A stretch of DNA of 64,000 bases from Centroberyx gerrardi (taxonomy: Eukaryota > Chordata > Actinopteri > Beryciformes > Berycidae), in the NCBI RefSeq assembly GCF_048128805.1, contig NC_136002.1, positions 27,632,602 through 27,696,601 of the forward strand. The letters run 5' to 3'. The notes under the pieces are model-generated. The model was not told the DNA's origin and made no database searches. It was given only the letters and a program-made list of their open reading frames with translations. Below are positions 1 through 11,442 of this stretch, piece after piece (within the stretch, counting starts at the first letter, position 1; each line of letters opens with the position of its first letter). The position numbers were made by a program, and so were the translations under genes.

Positions 1-3000
1 CAGACACTGATTCCCTTTTCTCTGCATATTGCAATTTCCGCTATTTTTGAGCGAGAGGATGCCTTGTACAAATGCATTAGCAGCACGAACATAACTGCTT
101 TTGTTATGCAGTAAATAGTCTGGTGAAAATAAAAGCTTATTATCATAAACTAGAGATCTTATGCTGTCACTGTAATTATCTTTTAGAGAATCTGTCAGTG
201 GCTTTTTACTCCCTGGCCTAGTTTTTGCCCGACAGACTCTTCCAGTAGAGGAGGGGTAATGTGTCACTGTGCAATTTGAGGTAAATGGCAATACTGTTAA
301 ATTAATATCTATGCGAGGGGCAGAATGAAGCAAACATGATGATAGCTAAGGATGAGATGAAAGGAGATCCTTATGGAAATGACTTCTTTACATGTGCATT
401 CAGCTTTTCTTTTTCTCTGCTGGACACGCATGTGCTAAAGGAAAATCCTAATATTGGCTATTTTGTTCATTCCTCTTCTTCATTGCCTCTGCCTCAGATC
501 TTTTTTTTTTTTGTGACTCTGGCTAATACATAAAGCATAAAATAGAAGTGTGCACATCCAACCCAAATCGGGCTCAGGTGCAAGTTAAATCCACACACTG
601 AATTTTAAGCTCCCAGCAAGTTTATTACAACATTTCGACTGACAAGATCTTCATCAGGCAATCACCCATGTGCAGAAAATATGAGGTAGATATAGTCAGA
701 CAGGCATTGACATCACCATTACAGTCAATCAGGTAAATGCAGGCTATATTACCCCGAAGTGAACAAGTACAATAATACATAAAGCGTGCCATGAGATGTG
801 CAGTATCGAATTTACATCACCTTCGACTGCTCAAACGATCCCATTCACTTTGAAACTCCATCAATCTGGAGTCAGTTTGAAATTCTGGATAAGAAACATC
901 ATATTTGTTTTTTTTGTTTCAGCAAATAGCTTTCTTCTTCCTTTCCTGTAATTACAAACAGCAGGTTTCTGGAGAAGAAGACGAATCAATGTGTGATGCT
1001 GCTGTTGATTGCTTTTAGCATTAATTTCACATTTTTTTACCAAAACAACAGAACTGTGTGTGCCAACACTTATGATTCATCCTGGATAAGATGTTTTCAG
1101 AATTTGCAAGTCAAAGGGAACCTTGCACTAAAATACATGTCTAAGTCATAGAAACTGGAAGACAGAAATCAGCCGAAAACACCAGTATTTTCTCTCAAAC
1201 TGAAAGGGCTCTAGTAGGAGCTACAGTTGTATACCATGTGCTTTTTCTGCTGCTAATCAGGGTGGGAAATCAACAGCAGCCACCAGGCAAATGCTGGTGA
1301 AGTTTGGCAGCGGCTTTACTCTTGCAGCTATTTTGGCAGGTAGCCAGCGAGGGTTGAAGGTTCTTTTCTGATCCAAGAGTCATATAATGCAGCTGGTAAA
1401 ATTTGGAGTCTACCAGCCAATGTGGCCGGTAGGGATGGAACAACATGAAATTCAATATATCGCAGTGTAGTAATCACAAATGAGACAGATTGACCATCAC
1501 AATTTCACAAGCTCTCCATCCAAATGATATTATTTGCACTTTGTAATGACATTTTGACATTTCTAGCAAGCCGGTACCATCGCTAGAAAGATTTGTGTCA
1601 GAAATAAACATAATTATGCACAGTCATACTTTGTCATTGAACTACATCGTATCGTGGTTGTATTGAATCATGAACCCCATATTGCGTATCATCCTATCAT
1701 GAGGTAAGCATACTGTCCCATCCCTAGTGGCCAGTGAGTAAAAAAAGCTGATTTCTTGCCTGATAATGCTCATATTTTGCAGAGAGCAGGTCACGGAGGG
1801 TTCATGTTTAAAGTGCATTGAGAAGTAGAACCGAGAAAAACAAACTGAGCTGCTGGTCGGTTGTCAGCCACCCAGAAAAGGACATTTAATTTCTGCCTTC
1901 CTCAGCTGAAACCCCCCCTGAATCAAATGACCAGTGGCAGGGATCATGGAGGATGTCTTTTGTGAAAGAGTAATGGTGTTGCAGCATAAACAGAAAAAAA
2001 AAAAAAAAAAGTTCCTGCCAGTGTTACCCCCTCCCCAGTCTCACCTCCTGGTTAATTTCCTTGGAGCCGCAGGGCCAGCCGGTAGGGGGATTTGACGGAG
2101 GACTTCTGACAATCCTGAGGAGAGCTGACACCGAGAGCGCCAGTCACTCCATCGCTTGCGGCCAGATTGGAAGATGCTCAGCATGCAGAGAGCAGATGAG
2201 ACAAACCAGAGGAGCCAGGAGGGCTGTACGTGCAGAGCTGGCTAAGCCGGCCATGTCAGAGAGGGACTGTGTGAACATACACTGCCACACAGAGGCTGTA
2301 ACTCAAACCTCTGTCAGAACCTGCAACAACAGAAACCTGCGGCCGCTGTATCAGCTAACAAAGGAAAACCTGCCTCTTCTGCTTTTACATCATTCAGAAA
2401 TTCAAGATCCAACAATTAAATATCTGCAGGGACACCACACATCAGAGGTGAGTTGTGATATTGGGGAGATGGTTCAGTCAAATCCAGCACTGCAGTAATG
2501 TGTGTGTGTGTGTGTCACCTTCCCCTGATATCAAAGGCGATGTGCGCCCGGCAAGTGTGTAACGAACACCACTCTTTAGCTTTTTAATGGAGCCCCATTT
2601 GAAATGCGGCACCAGTTGGCAGCCTGCAGCTCAGATATTTTAGTCGTGTCTTTGTGACCTTTGTCAGCAGAATTTACATTTAAATTTCAATCATAAGCGA
2701 GCTCACTTTTCAAAAGTGAAATTCTGCGGCGAAATTCATGCTTCTCCACTCTATCCACAATTCAATGTTTCTGCCAGTTATAATATAAATGGGATGGAGG
2801 AATACGCATGCAGCCATTTTCCCCTATCAGTGTCAAATCGCAGCAGAGCATTCTTGAGTGGTGAGAGTACAATCCAGTGTTTGGTGCAGACGATTGTAAA
2901 GTATAGGCAAAGGAATAAAGACAGGCAGCCTCAAAGAACGGCATCGGGAGATGCTGAGGGTCTACAGGCAGAAGGGGGAAAACATGTCACTCAGTTGTTG

Positions 3001-3834
3001 AACATAAGACTCAAGTTGTTTGCGTCTGATGAATTTTTAGTGCTGTGTTGGAGGTTGGCAGATCACAATCTACATGTAAGGTGCTGCTTTGTATCCGCGA
3101 AGAAAGGCTAGACGAGAATCTTGAAAATTATTCGAAGGAATATTTTCCTTGTCGTATAAGTTGTGTTTTGTATGCAGCGTACAAACCGAAAATGCATCTA
3201 AAGATGGATAAAAGAGACCTTGATCTGCCAGACAGTCATAAAGCCACAGTCATTACATTCGTCGCCCAAGCCAAGGACAACTTTATCGTAAACCCACCCA
3301 GTATCTTAAAGCGTGCAGAAGCCATAAACTACACTTCAGTGAGAGGCTGAATGAGCCTTCCCTCTCTAGAGTAAATAACAGAAGTATTGAGTTTCCAGAC
3401 AGCACACCATTCCTGTCACGAGCAGCAGAGCTGGGCGTTGTTACAGTGTGTGAGACTCTGCCACAGTGGTTAATAAAACGCGGTCTTGGGATCCATAAGG
3501 GGTCACTCAGGGCTTCCCTTAGAGTCTCCAGGAAAATGAAGAATAGCCACATTTCTTCCTTTCTTTCTTTCTTTCTTTTTAACTGAAAACTTCCTCTACA
3601 AAAAAATCATCACAGTGAATGTAAAAGAACGGTTTTCTATCGTAGGGCTCATACTTGTTCCACAGTCGTCTCTCCACCTACTGTATAACAATTAGGCAAT
3701 TCCGTGCTGAGACAAAAATATTTTCAGACGCAGATCCCTGGTGGAATAAATCTCCTCAGATAGAGAGTTCACGGTTTAATTAAATCTGTTTGTGGGAGTT
3801 GAAAAGAAAATGTTTTAGACCTTCTGCTCTACTG
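1..3834. other. Non-coding stretch, no gene recognised
   Basis: No open frame here shows a recognisable domain, a splice-consistent exon series or a conserved protein motif. It holds poly-A and poly-T runs, a short TG repeat near 2502-2514, a (TTTC)n tract near 3551-3580 and a probable interspersed repeat at about 541-780. In the human genome the gene beyond TREH is PHLDB1; no exon of it was recognised here. The 145-codon open frame at 2061-2498 starts at TTG and resembles nothing I know. Confidence 0.5.
541..780. repeat. Possible interspersed repeat fragment
   Basis: The block contains a GATGAAGATCTTG-type core (minus strand) followed by a CGAAATGTTGTAATAA-like string. A similar core, GATGAAGAGCCTG then CGAAA, occurs at 27690-27760. 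Strings of this form recur in fish repeats. The family is not identified and the borders are approximate. Confidence 0.35.
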
Positions 3835-4177
3835 CAGGGGCTCTCAAATGTCACAGACCCCAAAATGAATACACATCAGGCCATGGACCCCCATTTGACA
3901 ACATTTTGTCCCAGGGACGCCGCATAAATAGAAGATTTTTGTTGTTGCTGATTTCATATTGAATAGTATCACTGTCTACACTGTACAAGGGGAGATAACA
4001 GTGTGAGAATGAAAGTTAGGATTAGAATAGTCATTCCTATACATTCTCTAATAGGGGTAATTTCTAGTGAATTAAATTTTAATGAAATTAAACTATTGCT
4101 CATCTTGCCAGGGATGCCCTGGAACCCCCTGAAGGAGCCCTCTAGGGGGTCCCCAGACCCCACTTTGAGAACCTCTG
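3835..4177. mobile_element. Non-autonomous hAT-type DNA transposon with 8-bp TSD
   Basis: The left end reads CAGGGGCTCTCAAA and the right end, reverse-complemented, reads CAGAGGTTCTCAAA, typical of hAT/Charlie-like terminal inverted repeats. The element is flanked by the exact 8-bp direct repeat CTCTACTG at 3827-3834 and 4178-4185, the target-site size made by hAT transposases. At 343 bp it is too short to encode a transposase, so it must have been mobilised in trans. The intact target duplication and termini suggest a moderately recent insertion. Confidence 0.85.
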
Positions 4178-5443
4178 CTCTACTGTACCTGTGCAGCAAC
4201 ACATCCTCCTCGTTGGCCCCCCTCCTCTCAGCTAATCTGTTAGACTCAATTATTCATATTCCAACCTGATTAAGAGCTCTGGTTGTTTCACATTCAAATA
4301 GCAGTTAGCGTTGGTAACAGCACCCGTGGGGGCCTGAAGATGTCTCTCTCCATGTTCTGCGTCTATATATTCACACCTGGCTGCCAAGGTGAGAGAGCTG
4401 GAAAGACGGTGGAGTGGCTGTGTGTGGGAGTGAGAATGTGTCCGGCGCCGCCCCGGCCGCTGTTCCCTCCACTAATGGCGGCCATGTCCAGCCTCTGATT
4501 AATTAAACATCCCTTGGGGTCAGGGAGTCATGGAAGGTAATGTAATTTATCATCTGGCTCATGCGTAATGGAGTGTGGCCTGCTGCAGTCTCTCTCATTA
4601 AGAGTGATAAACTCAGTCATCGCATCCAAGGCCTCTCCACAATTCAACAAGGCCAGGGGAGACGCGGCACAGGGACACATCTTCTCAAAGCACCACTTCC
4701 ATTTGCTCCCACAGACCAAATGAACACGAGCCTAATTGCCACTCTGTCACCTTGAACCGAACAGAACAATAACATTTTTCCCTTAACTTTTGGTCAAAGA
4801 CTTGTTTATAATATAGTCTGCTGGTTTTTAGGAATGTTTTGCCTCCAGCGAAACTATTTATTATTATTATTCCTGTCTCAGAAAATTGTTTCTCTCTCTA
4901 CGCCTCATGTTCTGGTTAAGCAGCTCCAAAACTACAATTAGCCGTCTTCATCTGAGAGAGAGATGTACCAGCCTGAAGAAGCCGTCCAACTCCAATGACA
5001 CCACATTTAAATCCAGCAGCGGGCTGAAATAGTGCTCAGTGATGGGTTTTCACCGAATAACTTTTTTTGGATTTTTCAAGCATTGAAAACCTTATCTAAC
5101 ATGATGGAAATGTAACTTGATACTTCAGAGAACACAGGGGGATGAATTTGGACCAATATGATGTAACTATTACATGGGGAGAGACTTTGAAATCTCTTTG
5201 TTCTTAGTCTAATGATGAGATGTGAGAAAATCTCACCCTGGATGGTCGATTTTCCCAGATTGGTCTCATTTGCTTTAAGGATATCATCATTATCTGTTAT
5301 ATGGATTACCATGAATGTTTCTTACATGAGCAGCTTTGCTTTTATCATCTATGACGCATTTACCAGTTGGCAGGCGAGATATCAACAATGATAAAAATGT
5401 ATTTGTCAATTGTGCATTTTCTGTTTATATTTCAGTCTCTTCT

Positions 5444-5473
5444 CAATCCACTAATGTGAACATTAGTGGATTG
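5444..5473. repeat. Perfect short palindrome
   Basis: CAATCCACTAATGT is followed after 2 nt by its exact reverse complement ACATTAGTGGATTG. This gives a hairpin or cruciform with 14-bp perfect arms in a gene-free region. No gene association is visible. Confidence 0.85.
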
Positions 5474-6221
5474 GCTACTCAAATGCAACCGACTATCAGG
5501 CAGCAGCTCCCATGAAACTGATGATTTTGTTATTGTTGTTTTGCAGGGAGCAAAGGCAAAAACACGAAGCGTTAATTTTCAGGGTTCATTTGAAACATTA
5601 GCGCAGCAATGAGGAAGAGACCGACTCCCTAACACTCTGCAAATTAGTGCAGTCTGTGATCAGATTTTCCCTCTCGCCCCCCCGTCGGTAAATGCGGCAA
5701 CGTGACCCGAAGATCACGGCGCTGCTCATTGCCTGCCATTTCCCGGCTTCTCCTGCTGAGCTGCGGAGGCGTGGCCCGACTGCATTTCCCCCTGCTAGGC
5801 AGAGAACAGCCATGAGGCCCTGCAGCTATCCCCCTGCTGGAATATCAGAGCATCTGTCCCCCCTGCGGCTTGCCTTTCAAACGGAGCAAGGCCATCTTCT
5901 CCCAGCACCAGCATTTTTCAAAGGCAGAGCCAACGCTTGGGGAATATATTACCATTGCATCCCAAGCCCATCTGGTGGGAGCGACACCTGGGAGGGCGTT
6001 TTTCACTGATTCTCCAGCCCGCTCCGGGAGGGAAAGTCTTGGCCTGCAACACTAATAAAGAATTCCTCCGTCGTCATGAGTTGTTAATCCTTAAAATTCA
6101 GTTTCATGCACCTCCTTTTCACTGTCTTCCATAGCTGTGAGGAGTAAAGGTGATATTCCATACACTGATGCACAGCCACCCTTGTCACTCTGCTATATTG
6201 GGGTTTTTTTTTTCCCACCTT

Positions 6222-6248
6222 CCCCCCCCCCCCCCCCCCCCCCCCCCC
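6222..6248. repeat. Poly-C homopolymer (27 C)
   Basis: An uninterrupted run of 27 C follows a T-rich tract. On the minus strand this is poly-G with G-quadruplex potential. Homopolymers of this length are prone to length error in sequencing, so the exact count is uncertain. Confidence 0.9.
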
Positions 6249-9194
6249 ACCTGTATCTGAATTCTGATATTAAAGTGCAAGGAAAGAACCCAGAACTATT
6301 TCCTGGTGGCCAATGCAATATTCACAGAGGAGCTGCAGTGAATAGGATGTTTGGTTCAGATTGGTTATAATTGGAAGAGGATGTAGTTGCTTGTTAAGTT
6401 ACCTCTAAGCAGGAACTTTATCTATTAGTCTAATAGGTCTTAAGACCCAGCAACTTTTCATTTAGAATAAATGACAATCAAAGGCAACAGGGAGTGAGGC
6501 TCCCGTATTCCTTTCAAATTAAATCCCCCTTTATTTTCTCTCCAAAGGTATTTTGGAAGGATTTGCCGATTTCTTGGTTCACATAGCTTTGATAAAAGGG
6601 GAAATTGGTTTCTTCATTATTCTAATCCATAGGGACACAACAGGTCTCTGATGGTCTTGACCTGGCCTTAGTAAACATTCAGGAAATGTTGTGCATCCTT
6701 AATGAAGGACAGAGAGAAAGAGGAGAAAAATCACCTCAGCACATCTTTTGTTGTCTTTTGGGAGAGAACAAATTAGCCTCATCATCAAATAAAAGATTTT
6801 GTAAAGGTGTGCATGTTAATTACAGGATGATGCACCCTGCACTTGAACACTGAAGGTACCCAGGTACCCTAAGAAGAATGACTTTCTCCGCGAACAGAAA
6901 GACTATGAGATAGAACGCTGATTGCCTATCGATTACCTCAACTGGAATAGAAATCATTTGTCTTATAATGCACATTGATTTATTTCTTTCCCTGCAATAC
7001 AGAAATGGGATAGAGCATTCTGCTCCACGTCCATACAGGTGCGCTGCAAGCTTTAGGAGCAGGAACCTCATAAGCACTGAGTCAGAGATGCTGGAATCCT
7101 GAATATGACAGCAGGAAAATGTAATTCATAATCTGAAAACCTGTAACAAATTTAACACTAATCTAAAACGCCCAGTTTTGACTTAAGCAGAATCTGTATT
7201 TGAAAGCTAAAAGCTAAGAAGACAAACTAGACCAGCACTAGTTTCCAAATGTACAACTTAAATTAGAGGAGAGTTGTGAAACTTTTGGCTTTGTTTTGGT
7301 TGCTTCATTAATACTAATGAGGAATGTCACCTTCCTCTTATTATAGCTGCTTTTTTGTCACTGGTGGAAAGACTGAATGAACACTGACTGAGCCTGGAAT
7401 AGTAGCTTACGAAGCAAAAAGTCTGGACTATTCTAATATAGCCCACTTACAAATGCAGTCTCATAAGCTCCGCTGAATCCGCCTCCCAATAATTTAATTT
7501 CCCTCCTTCTTCTTCTCAGCTCCTCCTCACGCAGCCTCCCAGCTCCAACCCTCTCGTCTGTGGAGTTGTGAACCCACTGTTCCTTCCCTCAGGATCTTGC
7601 ACCATATGCCGCTCTATCCGTCCTACCTTCAGCATGCAGCCTCTCCGCAACGGAATTAATATTTCACAGGCGGTTCCTCAACCATTTTTCTTGCTGACGA
7701 ATTGGGGGTGGAAAGAAAGTTTCCGACCAGCCACAGAACAATAAATATTAAAGCGTTTCCCTTGGAAGTTCTCCAATACGCCGCTCCTTATGTACACTGT
7801 CACACACGTGCTCTCATGCCATTTCTCTCTTTCTCTGTCTTACTCTCACCCCTTATCTATCCATCTATCCCTCCCTTCTCATCTGCTGCACCATCTGTGC
7901 AGCTGTAATAAGCAGGACTTCTCATGTGCTCTCTTTCACTCCCTTGCTTTCTCTTCCCTCCTGATTCTGGCTCATCCCCCTCTCCAGGCTCGGCCTCCCC
8001 CTGCCTGGGCGTTTGACTGACTTGTTTGTGTCCCGCGATGGAGCTACCATGCAGTCAGACTCAGTTTGTGCAAATGGCTCAGACGTTTGCGTCACACTAT
8101 GTCCCGCCATTACCCAGCAAGCCGAGCCAGTTAACACGACGCTGTTTTCATCTCTCAATGAAAGGATATTGAAAGCATAAACGCGCGACACATGCTCACA
8201 TCGCGGCATACGCAAGATGCATGATCACTCATAATTATTCCAAACAAAAAGAAGCCATCTCCCTCTCAAAAGGGAAAAGCCGAGACCTGGCAATTCAAGT
8301 CCTCACCGACGGCAGACTATTGATCTGAGCCTGTCATCACACTGACATTCCACTCTGCTGGATAATGGGAAAATCAGTGTGAAATAATGTGCGATTCTCT
8401 TGGATTATAGTTCAAATACAACAACAAAAACATCTTCACAGAAAAACTCAAGAGTGTGTCATTAGTTTTTCTTTAACCACGTAAAGAGCCGTGTAAAAGC
8501 TCTCCAAATGTTACAGTATAGGCAAGGGCACTTTGCCACATTGCAAACAAGGATAGGCTCGTCTGGTGTCCATATTGATCTTATGCCCACCTGGACAAAA
8601 TGGCATGACTGGGAAAACAAGGCGTATCATCCCACACAACAAAGAGCTCTACCGCCTCACAGTGGTCCGGCTGGGAAACAGTCCTGAATGTGGTGGGCAG
8701 GAGGAGGCAAAACAGTGTGTTCATGCTTTTGAAATAGCATTGAAAATTAAAAAAAAAAAAAAAGAAGGAATTATTTGACTGGGAAACATACCTGAACCAC
8801 ACAGGATGCCAACATGAAAACTGGAGCTGGGTGATAAAGGATGATTGCCACTAACTGACTGAGATGGAAGTGCCATATTGGAGGGGTTACTAAACATTTC
8901 TATAGCCTTGGTTTTTAATGTAATTTTACTTATTTTAAGCTATATTCACATACATTGTGGAAAGAGTTTGACTGATACATGGGAAATAAGACATTTGCAA
9001 CTTGCATAAGCCCTTGTAATTCCACATACTAGTGTAATGGTTACAAACGTGACCAAAGTGAACTCTTTACCACCTCAGAATAGATATAAGATGTTAAGCT
9101 GTCATATAAATCACATCAGTCTTTGAATCAGAAGTGCAGTGTGTCAGTTTGAGAGTGAAAAATCAATCCAATTATTCAAAACATAAACAAAGCC

Positions 9195-9197
<3 letters not shown>

Positions 9198-9229
<32 letters not shown>

Positions 9230-9240
9230 TGTGTGTGTGT
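9198..9240. repeat. Compound (GA)n(GT)n microsatellite
   Basis: About 15 GA units run directly into about 6 GT units. A plain dinucleotide repeat in non-coding DNA. Confidence 0.9.
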
Positions 9241-11442
9241 CCACAGGTACACTTGAGAATATCATGGAGAAATACATTAGAGCCAAAAAGGAACCGCACA
9301 AAGGGATATGAAATTCCTAAATGTGCATATGCAAGGTGAATCAGTTTTAATACAATTTCTTTTTAAAGAATCCGTCTTGAGTTCAAGGCTGCGGATCAGC
9401 TGAGACAATATTCAATTTTCTTTCCCTGATAGCTCTTTTTCCATTAAATTGGATTTTAAAATCTTCTTTTAAGCAGGAGAAATTGTATAGGAATGATTCC
9501 TCAAGAGTTATCGATTATAAAAAAGCCTGATATCTCTGGACAGTGTGAAATCAATATGACTAAGCCATCTCATATCTATCTGTATAATGCCTGCAGTTAT
9601 CCAATCCTTCCAGTTTAGAGGTCAAGGAGTCGGCCTACTCTCCAAACAATTTAGCTGCAAAGCCAGAGACAAACCAATTTTTTGTGGATGCAAGGGTCAG
9701 AATTAGTAGAATACATTGCATGCGGTAGGCAAACAGGCATGACCCTTCGGTATGAGGTTATTGATCAGGCCATACTGAAAGGAGAGGAATGGGAGTTTGC
9801 GTTAGCTGAGGAACCGTCTCCCTCTCTGATCCGCCATCAGAGGACAGACGGCCAGCGTCCCTGCGGATCCCCACCGTGGGTCTTCGCACATTGCGGGGAC
9901 AAGGAGGGGATTATCTTGGCAGAGCCTAGCAGGGTTCCCGCAGCACAGAGCGGGACTCGCGCGCCATGAGGACTCGGTGGATAATGAGCAGTCTTTGTGA
10001 TGTGTGCTGCAGGGGCCAGTGAAGGCTGAGCCAGGGAACACTAATGAAGCGCAGGCCTCGGTCTAAAGCCACGCGGCCCCAGACAGACTCGCAGATATGG
10101 ATCCACTTCTATTGTCCTCCACTCCTACTTTTTTCACACTTGTGATGCTGTTTGATAAGGATTCACATCATCAGCACATCATCCTGCATCCCCTTTCTCA
10201 TTATGGAAATCAGGAACAGCGGTGGCCACAGTAGCGTATCTTTTTTATATAAGGCCAGAGGGACACAGAGGAGACTTGTAGGGATACATGTAGAATTTTA
10301 AAGGCAAATGAATAAATGAAACTTCCCAATGAATAAAAGACACACTGCTGTCTTTCATCACATTACTTCAAACATATCTGGTCTGTTGGAGTGTGAAATT
10401 GTCAAGTGTGAAAGCAAGTCTTTTTTGTAATAAAGAACAATAGATCTCGAGACTCTGGGTTTGGGTAAAAACAAAAAGTGGAAGTGAACTAAGCGCTGTC
10501 TACCGGCTTATTAGAAAAAGCCAACCAAGGTTGACAAGTGCAAGCTAGTTTGTATGCAGTGTTAGATGCCGGATGGCTGGTGAGGACAAGAGACCCTGAC
10601 CTTTACATCCACAACAACATGTAATGCACTTGTCATTGCTGCTTTACAATTCATGGACCGCCCATGGAACGTGCCTCCTGGAGTAATGTCCTCACATTTA
10701 TATAATTAAACCCACATGCACGTGCGCACACACACCCACACACACACACACGCAGCTTCACCTCATCACCATTTAACTGCTAGACAAGTTCTTCCACACT
10801 TTACAGGCTGATCTCATTAACTGAACACAACACATTTCAGCTAAAATGGCATGGTAATGTGTGAGTTATCAAAATGAGCAGGTTCTACTTGAGTTATTGC
10901 TGTCAACGAGTGCTGAAAACATAATGACTGCTCCCTGCTGCTTAAGCCTCTCACAAGACGGCATGATAAACACTACTGCTACTGTATGAGTGCCACACTT
11001 GTGGGGGTAAAAATGCTAGTGATATGCGTTGTAGATGGAGGCTCACAATAGCATATTACAAGAGTGTGATCTTTGGGCTTGCACGGACCGCTGCACCTAT
11101 TGGCCTTTTTCCCATTTAAGCTGCACAGTCAATCTGCTCTGTGCACTCATGCTAAGGAGAGAGATGCAGTGAAGTCGCTGCTTATGTCTCATATCATCAA
11201 GGCCATGAAGGATTGCAATTTCTCTTTAAGAACCAAATTCCTCATTACTTCTTTTTTGACAACCATTTGAATATCTATATGGACTTAATTTCATGCTTGA
11301 CCTGCATTTTACCGTAGATGTAACGAGAAATGGCAAAGAGAGAATGACTTCCTTGGAACGATCAGGGATTGCAAAAAATGTACACTCGTACCTTTGTTTC
11401 CCTCTAAATAAACAGAAGGTGTAAGTTACAATCAAGCGTTTA

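Larger units (their letters stand above)
4178..11442. other. Long non-coding stretch, no gene recognised
   Basis: No coding exon could be supported. It contains a 14-bp-arm palindrome at 5444-5473, a 27-C homopolymer at 6222-6248, compound (GA)n(GT)n at 9198-9240 and a CA repeat near 10729-10752. The 4440-4720 portion looks less repeat-like and includes a TTAATTAA homeobox-type core. It could be a conserved non-coding element, but this cannot be judged from one sequence. Confidence 0.5.

Noticed and set aside
2061-2498. 145-codon open frame
   Set aside because: Starts at TTG, no recognisable motif, no splice-supported neighbours, and runs into a TG repeat; most likely chance.
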